Assembly (NCBI GenBank): GCA_017515635.1
Contig: JAFWFO010000052.1
Location: 1 to 64,000 of the forward strand
Reading direction: 5' to 3'
Origin: Selenomonadaceae bacterium
GTDB taxonomy: Bacteria; Bacillota; Negativicutes; Selenomonadales; Selenomonadaceae
DNA length: 64,000 nt
In this document: positions 57,788-64,000 of the stretch, piece by piece
Layout of the letters: each line of letters begins with the position of its first letter
How positions within the stretch are numbered: the stretch's first letter is position 1
The notes under the pieces: model-generated
Databases searched by the model: none
Told to the model about the DNA's origin: nothing
The model's input: the letters and a program-made list of their open reading frames with translations, nothing else
Program-made: the position numbers and the translations under genes

Positions 57788-58414
57788 ATGCCTAAAACTG
57801 TTGTTTTCGATATGTCCAATAAAAAAGTCGGCGACATTGAGCTGAGCGAAGATATTTTCGGCGTTGAGATCAATGAAGGTCTCGTTCATCAAGCGCTTGT
57901 TATGCAACTCGCTTCGTGGCGTCTCGGCACTCACTCGACAAAAACTCGCGGCGATGTGCGCGGCGGCGGCAAAAAACCCTGGCGTCAAAAAGGTACCGGT
58001 CGCGCTCGTGCAGGTTCCCGCAGAAGTCCGCTCTGGCGTGGCGGTGGTACGATCTTCGGCCCCCATCCCAGAAAATACGCGTTCTCGATGCCTCGTAAAC
58101 AACGTCGCCTTGCTCTTAAATGCGTCCTCACCGACAAACTCAATTCCGGTAACTTGATTGTTCTCGACGAATTGAATTTTGCCGAACCCAAAACAAAAAA
58201 TTTCGTCGCGTTCCAAAAAACTTTCGGCGTCGATTCTTGCAAATCCCTGTTCATCACCGCCGAACTTATCGATAACGTTACTCGTTCCTCGAACAATCTG
58301 CAGAACGCCAAGGCTATCGCTGCCCTTCAACTCAACGTATTCGACATTCTCCACAGCGATAAACTCTTCCTCACCAAAGACGCTGTCGCCAAAATTGAGG
58401 AGGTGTACATTTGA
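57788..58414 (+). CDS. rplD: 50S ribosomal protein L4
   Basis: A 208-residue L4 with the exit-tunnel loop [22 protein letters not shown]. In many bacteria L4 also represses the S10 operon. ATG at 57788 after AAAGGAGGT. The stop overlaps the rplW start (TGATG). Confidence 0.98.
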   Translation: MPKTVVFDMSNKKVGDIELSEDIFGVEINEGLVHQALVMQLASWRLGTHSTKTRGDVRGGGKKPWRQKGTGRARAGSRRSPLWRGGGTIFGPHPRKYAFSMPRKQRRLALKCVLTDKLNSGNLIVLDELNFAEPKTKNFVAFQKTFGVDSCKSLFITAELIDNVTRSSNNLQNAKAIAALQLNVFDILHSDKLFLTKDAVAKIEEVYI

Positions 58415-58695
58415 TGGACGCCAGAGATATTTTGATTCGTCCGCTCGTTACCGAACATTCCACCGATTTAATGCAGGACGGTAAATTCGTTTTCGTCGTC
58501 GACAAACGCGCCAATAAAATTCAAATCGCGCAGGCCGTTGAAGAAATTTTTAAAGTCAATGTCCTCGCCGTCAACACGATTAACGTCAAGGGCAAGACCA
58601 AACGTCGCGGACGCACCGTCGGCAGAACAGATGCTTACAAAAAAGCGATTGTCAAGCTCGAAGCCGGTCAAACTATTGAATACTTCAGCGCATGA
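58414..58695 (+). CDS. rplW: 50S ribosomal protein L23
   Basis: A 93-residue L23 at the tunnel exit, where trigger factor and SRP dock. [29 protein letters not shown] and [13 protein letters not shown] are typical. ATG at 58414 overlaps the rplD stop by one base after GAGGAGGTG. Confidence 0.97.
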   Translation: MDARDILIRPLVTEHSTDLMQDGKFVFVVDKRANKIQIAQAVEEIFKVNVLAVNTINVKGKTKRRGRTVGRTDAYKKAIVKLEAGQTIEYFSA

Positions 58696-58698
58696 TAA

Positions 58699-58763
58699 GG
58701 TGTCAGGTGCCAGGTGTCAGGTGTCAGTTTCCCTGAATCCTGAATCCTAAATCCTAAATCCTG
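58699..58763 (+). repeat. heptad array (GGTGTCA / CCTGAAT type), copy 1
   Basis: Units GGTGTCA, GGTGCCA, GGTGTCA, GGTGTCA, a short GTTTCC, then CTGAATC, CTGAATC, CTAAATC, CTAAATC, CTGAT. Arms are partly complementary (TCAGG with CCTGA, CAG with CTG). It fills the rplW-rplB gap; the following TAAGGAGG is the rplB ribosome site. Confidence 0.9.
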
Positions 58764-58782
58764 ATAAGGAGGTTAAACGCAA

Positions 58783-59607
58783 GTGGGAATTAAATCTTTC
58801 AAGCCCTACACGCCCGGACGCCGTCACATGACTGTTTCGACGTTCGAGGAAATCACCACCGATAAACCCGAAAAGTCGTTGCTTGCCCCGCTCAAAAAAC
58901 ACGGCGGCCGTAACCAGCAAGGTCGTTTGACGGTTCGTCATCAGGGCGGCGGCCATAAACGTCGCTACAGAATCATCGACTTCAAACGCAACAAAGACGG
59001 TATCCCCGCAAAAGTTGCCACGATTGAATATGATCCGAATCGCTCCGCCCGTATTGCTCTTTTGAACTACGCGGACGGCGAAAAACGTTACATACTCGCG
59101 CCCAACGGTCTCAAGGTCGGCGATAAAGTCGAGTCCGGCGCCGAAGCCGACATCAAAACCGGTAACGCGCTCCCGCTCAAAAATATTCCCGTCGGTACGT
59201 TGATTCACAATATCGAATTGAAAATCGGCAAAGGCGGGCAACTCGTTCGCTCCGCAGGTGTCGCCGCTCAGCTTATGGCTAAAGAGGGCAATTACGCAAC
59301 GATTCGTATGCCCAGCGGCGAAGTTCGTAAAGTTCACATCAACTGCCGCGCCACTATCGGACAGGTCGGCAACCTTGACCACGAAAACATTACGATTGGT
59401 AAAGCCGGTCGCAATCGTTGGCTCGGTAAACGTCCCGAAAATCGCGGCGTTGCTATGAACCCGGTTGACCATCCGCATGGCGGCGGTGAAGGTCGTTCGC
59501 CCGTCGGTCGCAAACACCCCGTCACCAAATGGGGCAAATGCGCTATGGGTGCCAAGACTCGCAAGAAGAAAGCGTCCGACAAACTTATCGTTCGTCGTCG
59601 GAAATAA
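58783..59607 (+). CDS. rplB: 50S ribosomal protein L2
   Basis: A 274-residue L2 with SH3- and OB-like domains, [19 protein letters not shown] and the C-terminal [17 protein letters not shown] that contains the conserved His near the peptidyl transferase centre. GTG at 58783 after TAAGGAGG. Confidence 0.98.
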   Translation: MGIKSFKPYTPGRRHMTVSTFEEITTDKPEKSLLAPLKKHGGRNQQGRLTVRHQGGGHKRRYRIIDFKRNKDGIPAKVATIEYDPNRSARIALLNYADGEKRYILAPNGLKVGDKVESGAEADIKTGNALPLKNIPVGTLIHNIELKIGKGGQLVRSAGVAAQLMAKEGNYATIRMPSGEVRKVHINCRATIGQVGNLDHENITIGKAGRNRWLGKRPENRGVAMNPVDHPHGGGEGRSPVGRKHPVTKWGKCAMGAKTRKKKASDKLIVRRRK

Positions 59608-59670
59608 GGTGTCAGGTGTCAGGTGTCAGTTTCCCTGAATCCTGAATCCTGAATCCTAATTCCTAATTGA
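59608..59670 (+). repeat. heptad array (GGTGTCA / CCTGAAT type), copy 2
   Basis: Starts at the base after the rplB stop: GGTGTCA three times, GTTTCC, then CCTGAAT three times and CCTAATT twice. Nearly the same left part as the copy at 58699, but with different unit counts. Confidence 0.92.
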
Positions 59671-59689
59671 TAGAAAGGAGGAAAAAGTT

Positions 59690-59971
59690 TTGTCCAGATC
59701 TGTCAAAAAAGGGCCGTTCGTGCAAGAAAAACTTTTGGCTAAGGTTGAAGCTCTCAACGCCGCCAACGACAAAAAAGTTATCCGCACGTGGTCACGCAGC
59801 TCAACGATTCTTCCTGCGTTCGTCGGACACACTATCGCCGTTCACGACGGTCGCAAACACGTTCCGGTTTACGTTACCGAAGACATGGTCGGGCACAAGC
59901 TCGGCGAATTCGCTCCGACTCGTACTTTCAAAGGCCACGCGGGCGAAGAACGTAAAATGTCGCTGAAATAA
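59690..59971 (+). CDS. rpsS: 30S ribosomal protein S19
   Basis: A 93-residue S19: [44 protein letters not shown] and [20 protein letters not shown] at 59690 after AAAGGAGG. Confidence 0.97.
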   Translation: MSRSVKKGPFVQEKLLAKVEALNAANDKKVIRTWSRSSTILPAFVGHTIAVHDGRKHVPVYVTEDMVGHKLGEFAPTRTFKGHAGEERKMSLK

Positions 59972-60057
59972 GCTTTTAGCTTAGAGCTTTAAGCTTTAAG
60001 GAAAATTTTCGTCATGCACTTAAAGCTCAAAGCTTACAGCTTAAAGCTCAAAACCAG
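59970..60057 (+). repeat. heptad array pair (AGCTTTA type), full copy
   Basis: Begins at the rpsS stop: AGCTTTT, AGCTTAG, AGCTTTA, AGCTTTA, AGG; centre AAAATTTTCGTCATGCA; then CTTAAAG, CTCAAAG, CTTACAG, CTTAAAG, CTCAAAA. It lies between rpsS and the rplV ribosome site. Confidence 0.93.
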
Positions 60058-60072
60058 AAAGGAGGAACTTAC

Positions 60073-60447
60073 GTGGCAGAAGTCAAAGAAGCCAAAGCCA
60101 TTGCCAAATACGTGCGAATTGCTCCTCGCAAAGTTCGCATCGTCATGAATTTGATTCGCGGCAAGGACATTGCGGACGCCTTCGCAATTCTGAAGTTCAC
60201 GCCCAAACGCGGCGCGACGCTCATCGAAAAAGTTCTTAAGTCCGCCGTCGCCAACGCCGAAAATAATTTCGACATGGACGCAGATAAACTTTTCGTCTCG
60301 ACCTGTTTCGTCGATCAAGGTCCGACAATCAAGAGGTATCACCCCCGTTCTCGCGGGCAGGCATTCAGCATTTTGAAACATACCTCGCACATCACCGTTG
60401 TCGTCAGCGAAAAAGAATCCGCCGCTATCGACGAAAACAAAGACTAA
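60073..60447 (+). CDS. rplV: 50S ribosomal protein L22
   Basis: A 124-residue L22: [20 protein letters not shown] and the tunnel hairpin [21 protein letters not shown] at 60073 after AAAGGAGG. Confidence 0.97.
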   Translation: MAEVKEAKAIAKYVRIAPRKVRIVMNLIRGKDIADAFAILKFTPKRGATLIEKVLKSAVANAENNFDMDADKLFVSTCFVDQGPTIKRYHPRSRGQAFSILKHTSHITVVVSEKESAAIDENKD

Positions 60448-60465
60448 TCGAAGGAGGTAAACGCT

Positions 60466-61143
60466 TTGGGTCAAAAGGTACATCCGCACGGAATACGCCT
60501 CGGCATCGTCAAAACGTGGGACGCCAAATGGTACGCCGATAAAGATTTTGCTACCAATCTTCACGAAGACATCAAAATCCGCAAGGCTATCAAAACAGAT
60601 AAGCAACTGTCGACTGCGGGCGTCTCGCGCATTGAAATTGAACGCTCCGAAAAACGCCTTAAATTAACTATTCACACCGCTAAGCCCGGTATGGTTATCG
60701 GTCGCGGCGGTGCGGGCATTGAGGACATCAAAAACAAACTCAAGAAACTCACCGACAAACGCGTCGACATCAACATTATGGAAATTCGTCAACCGGATTT
60801 GGACGCCCTGCTTGTCGCTGAAAATATCGCCTCGCAACTCGAACGCCGTATCGCTTTCCGTCGCGCCATGAAACAATCGGTCGGCAGAACTATGCGCCTC
60901 GGTGCCAAAGGTATCAAAATCGCTTGCTCAGGTCGGCTCGGCGGCGCGGAAATTGCTCGCTCCGAATCTTATCGCGAAGGTTCAATTCCCTTGCACACGC
61001 TCCGCGCAGACATCGATTACGGTTTCGCGGAAGCCAACACCACTTACGGGCGCATCGGCATCAAAGTTTGGATTTTCAAAGGCGAAATTCTCCCCGACAA
61101 AAAGGACAAGGGCGTCTGTCAAACCGAAGGGAGTGACGCTTAA
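60466..61143 (+). CDS. rpsC: 30S ribosomal protein S3
   Basis: A 225-residue S3 with KH domain ([18 protein letters not shown]) and the C-terminal [31 protein letters not shown] at 60466 after GAAGGAGGT. The stop overlaps the rplP ATG by one base. Confidence 0.97.
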   Translation: MGQKVHPHGIRLGIVKTWDAKWYADKDFATNLHEDIKIRKAIKTDKQLSTAGVSRIEIERSEKRLKLTIHTAKPGMVIGRGGAGIEDIKNKLKKLTDKRVDINIMEIRQPDLDALLVAENIASQLERRIAFRRAMKQSVGRTMRLGAKGIKIACSGRLGGAEIARSESYREGSIPLHTLRADIDYGFAEANTTYGRIGIKVWIFKGEILPDKKDKGVCQTEGSDA

Positions 61144-61706
61144 TGTTAATTCCGAAAAGAACCAAATACCGCAAACAATTTCGCGGTCGCATGAAAGGTA
61201 AAGCCAATCGCGGCAACACCATCGCTCACGGTCAGTACGGTCTTGTCGCTTTGGAACCCGCTTGGATTACCAATCGTCAAATTGAGGCTGCTCGTATCGC
61301 TATGACGCGTTACATTCGCCGTGGCGGTCAAGTCTGGATTAAAATTTTCCCCGACAAGCCCGTCACTGCTAAACCTGCCGAAACGCGCATGGGTTCCGGT
61401 AAAGGCTCGCCCGAATACTGGGTTGCTGTCGTCAAACCCGGTCGCGTCCTGTTTGAAATGGCCGGCGTTCCGAAAGAAATTGCCGCCGAAGCTATGCGCC
61501 TTGCAGGTCATAAACTTCCCATCAAAACGAAATTCGTTGTCAGCGATCATCAAGGTGACGTTTTTGTCCCCGTCGTTGAAGAATCTCTCGCCGACGCCAA
61601 AAAAGCCGCTCACCAAGCTTACGAAGCCGAACACGCGGCTCAGGCCGAAGCCGAAGCTCAGGCTCAAGCTCAACCCGAAAAAGGCGGTGAAGCTCATGAA
61701 GGTTAA
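61143..61706 (+). CDS. rplP: 50S ribosomal protein L16 with Ala/Glu-rich C-terminal tail
   Basis: Residues 1-140 are a normal L16 ([47 protein letters not shown]). About 45 extra residues follow ([21 protein letters not shown], then a repeat of E-A, Q-A and a [10 protein letters not shown] end), acidic and low in complexity; usual L16 has about 137-145 residues. L16 sits at the tRNA elbow site of the 50S. The tail overlaps the rpmC start by 11 bp. Confidence 0.96.
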   Translation: MLIPKRTKYRKQFRGRMKGKANRGNTIAHGQYGLVALEPAWITNRQIEAARIAMTRYIRRGGQVWIKIFPDKPVTAKPAETRMGSGKGSPEYWVAVVKPGRVLFEMAGVPKEIAAEAMRLAGHKLPIKTKFVVSDHQGDVFVPVVEESLADAKKAAHQAYEAEHAAQAEAEAQAQAQPEKGGEAHEG

Positions 61707-61896
61707 CGAAATTCGCGACATGTCCGCCGACCAACGCGTCGAAAAAATCAAGTCGCTCAAAGAAGAACTCTTCAACCTCCGCTTTCAAAAGGCTACGGGT
61801 CAGCTCGAAAATCCCATGCGTATCCGCGAAGTCAAACGTTCAATCGCGCAGGTCAAAACCGTTCAGCGTGAACTTGAACTCGGTATTCGTCAGTGA
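61696..61896 (+). CDS. rpmC: 50S ribosomal protein L29
   Basis: A 66-residue L29: [21 protein letters not shown], then [25 protein letters not shown] across the family's helical hairpin. ATG at 61696 lies inside the end of rplP, 8 nt after AAGGCGGTGA. Frames further upstream in the same register are only the shadow of rplP. Confidence 0.95.
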   Translation: MKVNEIRDMSADQRVEKIKSLKEELFNLRFQKATGQLENPMRIREVKRSIAQVKTVQRELELGIRQ

Positions 61897-61910
61897 AAGG
61901 AGGTCTCTCG

Positions 61911-62177
61911 GTGAGCGAACAATCTAAACGCAATGAGCGCAAAACTCGCATCGGCAAAGTCGTTTCCGATAAAATGCAAAAGACTATTGTCGTCGCGATC
62001 GAAGAGCTTATCCAACATAAGCTTTACAAAAAATCCGTTAAACGCACCGTCAAATTCAAAGTCCACGACGAAAATAACGATGCGCACGTCAACGACAAAG
62101 TCCTTATCATGGAGACCCGTCCGCTGTCCAAAGAAAAACGCTGGCGGCTCGTCCAAATCGTCGAAAAAGCAAAATAA
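61911..62177 (+). CDS. rpsQ: 30S ribosomal protein S17
   Basis: An 88-residue S17: [19 protein letters not shown] and the C-terminal [18 protein letters not shown] at 61911 after AAAGGAGG; an in-frame ATG-like start six codons upstream would contain the ribosome site. Confidence 0.96.
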   Translation: MSEQSKRNERKTRIGKVVSDKMQKTIVVAIEELIQHKLYKKSVKRTVKFKVHDENNDAHVNDKVLIMETRPLSKEKRWRLVQIVEKAK

Positions 62178-62253
62178 GCTTTGAGCTTAGAGCTTTAAGC
62201 TTTTAGGAAAATTCTCGTCATGCCCTTAAAGCTCAAAGCTTACAGCTTAAAGC
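62176..62253 (+). repeat. heptad array pair (AGCTTTA type), full copy
   Basis: Begins at the rpsQ stop: AGCTTTG, AGCTTAG, AGCTTTA, AGCTTTT, AGG; centre AAAATTCTCGTCATGCC; then CTTAAAG, CTCAAAG, CTTACAG, CTTAAAG, CTAGA. The centre matches the copy at 59970 with two changes. Confidence 0.93.
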
Positions 62254-62272
62254 TAGATAAGGAGGCTAAACC

Positions 62273-62641
62273 GTGATTCAACAAGAAACTCGACTCAATG
62301 TCGGCGACAACACCGGCGCTAAAGAAATTCTGTGCATTCGCGTGCTTGGCGGCTCGTTCCGTCGTTACGCTAATATCGGTGACATTATCGTCGCTTCTGT
62401 CAAATCCGCCACTCCAGGCGGTCAAGTCAAAAAAGGTGACGTTGTTAAAGCTGTCGTCGTTCGCTCGAAAAAAGGTCTGCGCCGTCCCGACGGTTCCTAT
62501 ATCCGCTTCGACGAAAATGCCGCCGTCATCATCAAAGACGACAAAACTCCTCGCGGCACTCGTATTTTCGGACCCGTCGCACGCGAATTGCGCGATCATG
62601 ATTTCATGAAAATTATTTCTCTCGCGCCCGAAGTTTTATGA
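62273..62641 (+). CDS. rplN: 50S ribosomal protein L14
   Basis: A 122-residue L14: [45 protein letters not shown] and [26 protein letters not shown] at 62273 after AAGGAGG. Confidence 0.98.
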   Translation: MIQQETRLNVGDNTGAKEILCIRVLGGSFRRYANIGDIIVASVKSATPGGQVKKGDVVKAVVVRSKKGLRRPDGSYIRFDENAAVIIKDDKTPRGTRIFGPVARELRDHDFMKIISLAPEVL

Positions 62642-62712
62642 GTGTGGAGTGTGAAGTGAGGAGTTAGAAGTTAAGCTTCCAACTCCAAATTCCTAACTCC
62701 AAACTCCCAACT
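62642..62712 (+). repeat. heptad array pair (GAGTTAG / AACTCCA type)
   Basis: Directly after the rplN stop: GTGTGGA-type units, GAAGTGA, GGAGTTA, GAAGTTA; a short centre AGCTTCC; then AACTCCA, AATTCCT, AACTCCA, AACTCCC, AACTG. The arms are complementary and can form a long hairpin between rplN and rplX. Confidence 0.92.
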
Positions 62713-62730
62713 GAAAAAGGAGGTGCCACA

Positions 62731-63054
62731 TTGTCTCTCGTTAAACTTCACGTTAAAAAGGGCGATACCGTCCAAGTTCTCGCGGGCAAAGACAAAGGCA
62801 AGCAGGGCAAAATTATTTCCGCCGCGCCGAGTGCCGGCAAAGTCATTGTCGAAGGCGTCAACAAAGTTAAACGTCATTCCAAACCCAGCTTGAAAGTTCC
62901 GCAGGGCGGCATTATCACCAAAGAAATGCCCATGCCCGTCTGCAAAGTTCAGCTCGTGTGCCCCGCCTGCAACAAGCCCACGCGTACCGGTCACAAGGTC
63001 GTTAACGGCAAAAACTCTCGCTTCTGCAAAAAATGCGGCGAAGTCATCGAATAA
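62731..63054 (+). CDS. rplX: 50S ribosomal protein L24
   Basis: A 107-residue L24 with the KOW motif ([20 protein letters not shown]) and a C-terminal Cys pair set (C-P-A-C, C-K-K-C) suggesting a zinc-binding end. It starts 50S assembly. TTG at 62731 after AAAGGAGGTG. Confidence 0.97.
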   Translation: MSLVKLHVKKGDTVQVLAGKDKGKQGKIISAAPSAGKVIVEGVNKVKRHSKPSLKVPQGGIITKEMPMPVCKVQLVCPACNKPTRTGHKVVNGKNSRFCKKCGEVIE

Positions 63055-63066
63055 GGAGGTGTTACT

Positions 63067-63609
63067 GTGAGCAGACTTCTTGACAAGTACAAAAACGAAG
63101 TTGTCGGCGCATTGACGGAAAAATTTTCCTACAAAAACGTTATGCAAGTGCCCAAGCTCGACAAAATCGTCATCAATATGGCGTGCGGCGATGCGGTCGG
63201 CAATGCCAAAGTTCTCGAATCGGCTATCGCGGATTTGACGACTATCGCCGGACAAAAACCCGTCATCACTCGCGCCCGTAAATCTTTGGCGGCGTGGAAA
63301 TTGCGTCAAGGTATGGCAATCGGTTGCAAAGTCACCCTGCGCGGAAAACGCATGTATGAATTCCTTGATAAGTTCATGAACATTGCATTGCCCCGCGTGC
63401 GCGACTTCCGTGGCGTTTCGAGAAAATCTTTCGACGGACGCGGTAACTACGCAATCGGCGTCAAAGAACAACTGATCTTCCCCGAAATCGAATACGACAA
63501 AATCGATAAGATTCGCGGCATGGACATCATCGTTGTGACGACGGCAAAAACCGACGAAGAGGCTCGCGAATTCCTCGCGCTTATGGGTATGCCGTTTGCT
63601 AATGCGTAA
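63067..63609 (+). CDS. rplE: 50S ribosomal protein L5
   Basis: A 180-residue L5: [33 protein letters not shown] and [20 protein letters not shown]. It binds 5S rRNA. GTG at 63067 after TAAGGAGGTG, 12 bp after rplX. Confidence 0.98.
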   Translation: MSRLLDKYKNEVVGALTEKFSYKNVMQVPKLDKIVINMACGDAVGNAKVLESAIADLTTIAGQKPVITRARKSLAAWKLRQGMAIGCKVTLRGKRMYEFLDKFMNIALPRVRDFRGVSRKSFDGRGNYAIGVKEQLIFPEIEYDKIDKIRGMDIIVVTTAKTDEEAREFLALMGMPFANA

Positions 63610-63630
63610 TCGGAAGGGGGCGAACATCAA

Positions 63631-63816
63631 ATGGCTAAGAAAGCGTTAATCGAAAAGTGGAGCAAAGAACCGAAATTCTCGACGCGCAAATATAACCGTT
63701 GCAAAATCTGCGGCAGACCGCACGGCTACATCCGCAAGTTTGAAATGTGCCGTATCTGCTTCCGTGTCCACAGCTACGCCGGCGACATTCCCGGCATCAC
63801 CAAAGCAAGTTGGTAA
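63631..63816 (+). CDS. rpsZ: 30S ribosomal protein S14, zinc (type Z) form
   Basis: A 61-residue S14 with two CxxC pairs (C-K-I-C and C-R-I-C), the zinc form usual in Bacillota. ATG at 63631 after GGAAGGGGG. Confidence 0.97.
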   Translation: MAKKALIEKWSKEPKFSTRKYNRCKICGRPHGYIRKFEMCRICFRVHSYAGDIPGITKASW

Positions 63817-63818
63817 TC

Positions 63819-63901
63819 AGCTTAGAGCTTAGAGCTTTAAGCTTTAAGGAAAAGTATTCGTCACTCCCTTAAAGCTCAAAGCTTACAGCTTAAAGCTCAA
63901 A
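63819..63901 (+). repeat. heptad array pair (AGCTTTA type), full copy
   Basis: AGCTTAG, AGCTTAG, AGCTTTA, AGCTTTA, AGG; centre AAAAGTATTCGTCACTCC; then CTTAAAG, CTCAAAG, CTTACAG, CTTAAAG, CTCAAAA. It fills the rpsZ-rpsH gap. Confidence 0.93.
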
Positions 63902-63927
63902 ATCTGAAAGGAGGATATCGGTTAGCA

Positions 63928-64000
63928 ATGGCAATGACTGATCCTATTGCGGACATGCTCACGCGTATTCGCAATGCAAATTCCGTCTACCACGAAAAGG
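63928..64000 (+). CDS. rpsH: 30S ribosomal protein S8, 3' end outside window
   Basis: The first 24 codons, [24 protein letters not shown], are the S8 N-terminus. ATG at 63928 after AAAGGAGG; the second ATG at 63934 is an alternative start. Cut by the right edge. Confidence 0.95.
   Translation, partial: MAMTDPIADMLTRIRNANSVYHEK

Noticed and set aside
58699..63901. Heptad arrays as CRISPR repeats
   Set aside because: The repeated unit is 7 bp and directly tandem, with no 25-40 bp repeats and no unique spacers, and no cas genes are present.

Overview
The window looks like the chromosome of a Bacillota bacterium, probably a Clostridia- or Negativicutes-type anaerobe. The reasons are the Bacillota-style ribosomal gene order, zinc-type S14 (rpsZ), HemZ, a C_GCAxxG_C_C protein, strong GGAGG-type ribosome binding sites and consensus TTGACA/TATAAT promoters. 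An unusually large share of genes start with TTG. This assignment is inferred from gene content only. Almost everything is core chromosome; the clearly mobile or defence parts are one TnpB element, one YoeB toxin-antitoxin pair, one single-chain restriction-modification enzyme and a candidate RNA-regulated toxin locus.

Layout. Positions 1-3540 hold tRNA-Thr (cut), tRNA-Met, rpmG-secE-nusG and rplK-rplA-rplJ-rplL with an L10 leader. The rpoB-rpoC genes that nearly always follow rplL are absent, and about 48 kb of other genes separate rplL from rpsL. That stretch holds a DUF362 gene, tRNA-Ala, a class III aminotransferase, DUF502, DUF4405, recO, fur, hemZ, a PARG-like gene, a threonine aldolase and hisS. 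A minus-strand block follows with dnaE, dacA, a C_GCAxxG protein and a lipase. Next come corA, rtcB, an AEC transporter, a YoeB pair, a DUF815 ATPase, a Tat-exported phosphoesterase, a thioesterase, rsmI, metG, a lipoprotein, mutL, a solute-binding protein, a LysE exporter and the TnpB element. The block ends with htpX, pyk, a MATE-type exporter with a condensation-domain partner, potABC without potD, aspS, gene remnants and the 1589-residue restriction-modification enzyme. From 52169 to the right edge the str, S10 and spc operons run from rpsL to rpsH (cut).

The most unusual layer is between the genes. Three families of short dispersed repeats fill the gaps. (1) Arrays of 7-bp units, usually as two facing arms around a conserved centre, occur in the ribosomal operons and elsewhere; one lies in frame inside the restriction enzyme and one supplies the last codons of rsmI. 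(2) A 60-70 bp element begins with the palindrome GCAACGTGACGTTGC and in two places sits between long direct repeats. (3) A ~73 bp element ends in a hairpin whose arms co-vary. Next to such insertions, metG, potC and the restriction gene are each followed by a second copy of their own 3' end.

The best candidate for an undescribed system is at 51274-51810. A 33-residue hydrophobic peptide gene with a strong promoter and ribosome site is transcribed towards two tandem copies of a small RNA gene. It shares a terminator region with the nearer copy, which is the arrangement of par/Fst type I toxin-antitoxin loci.
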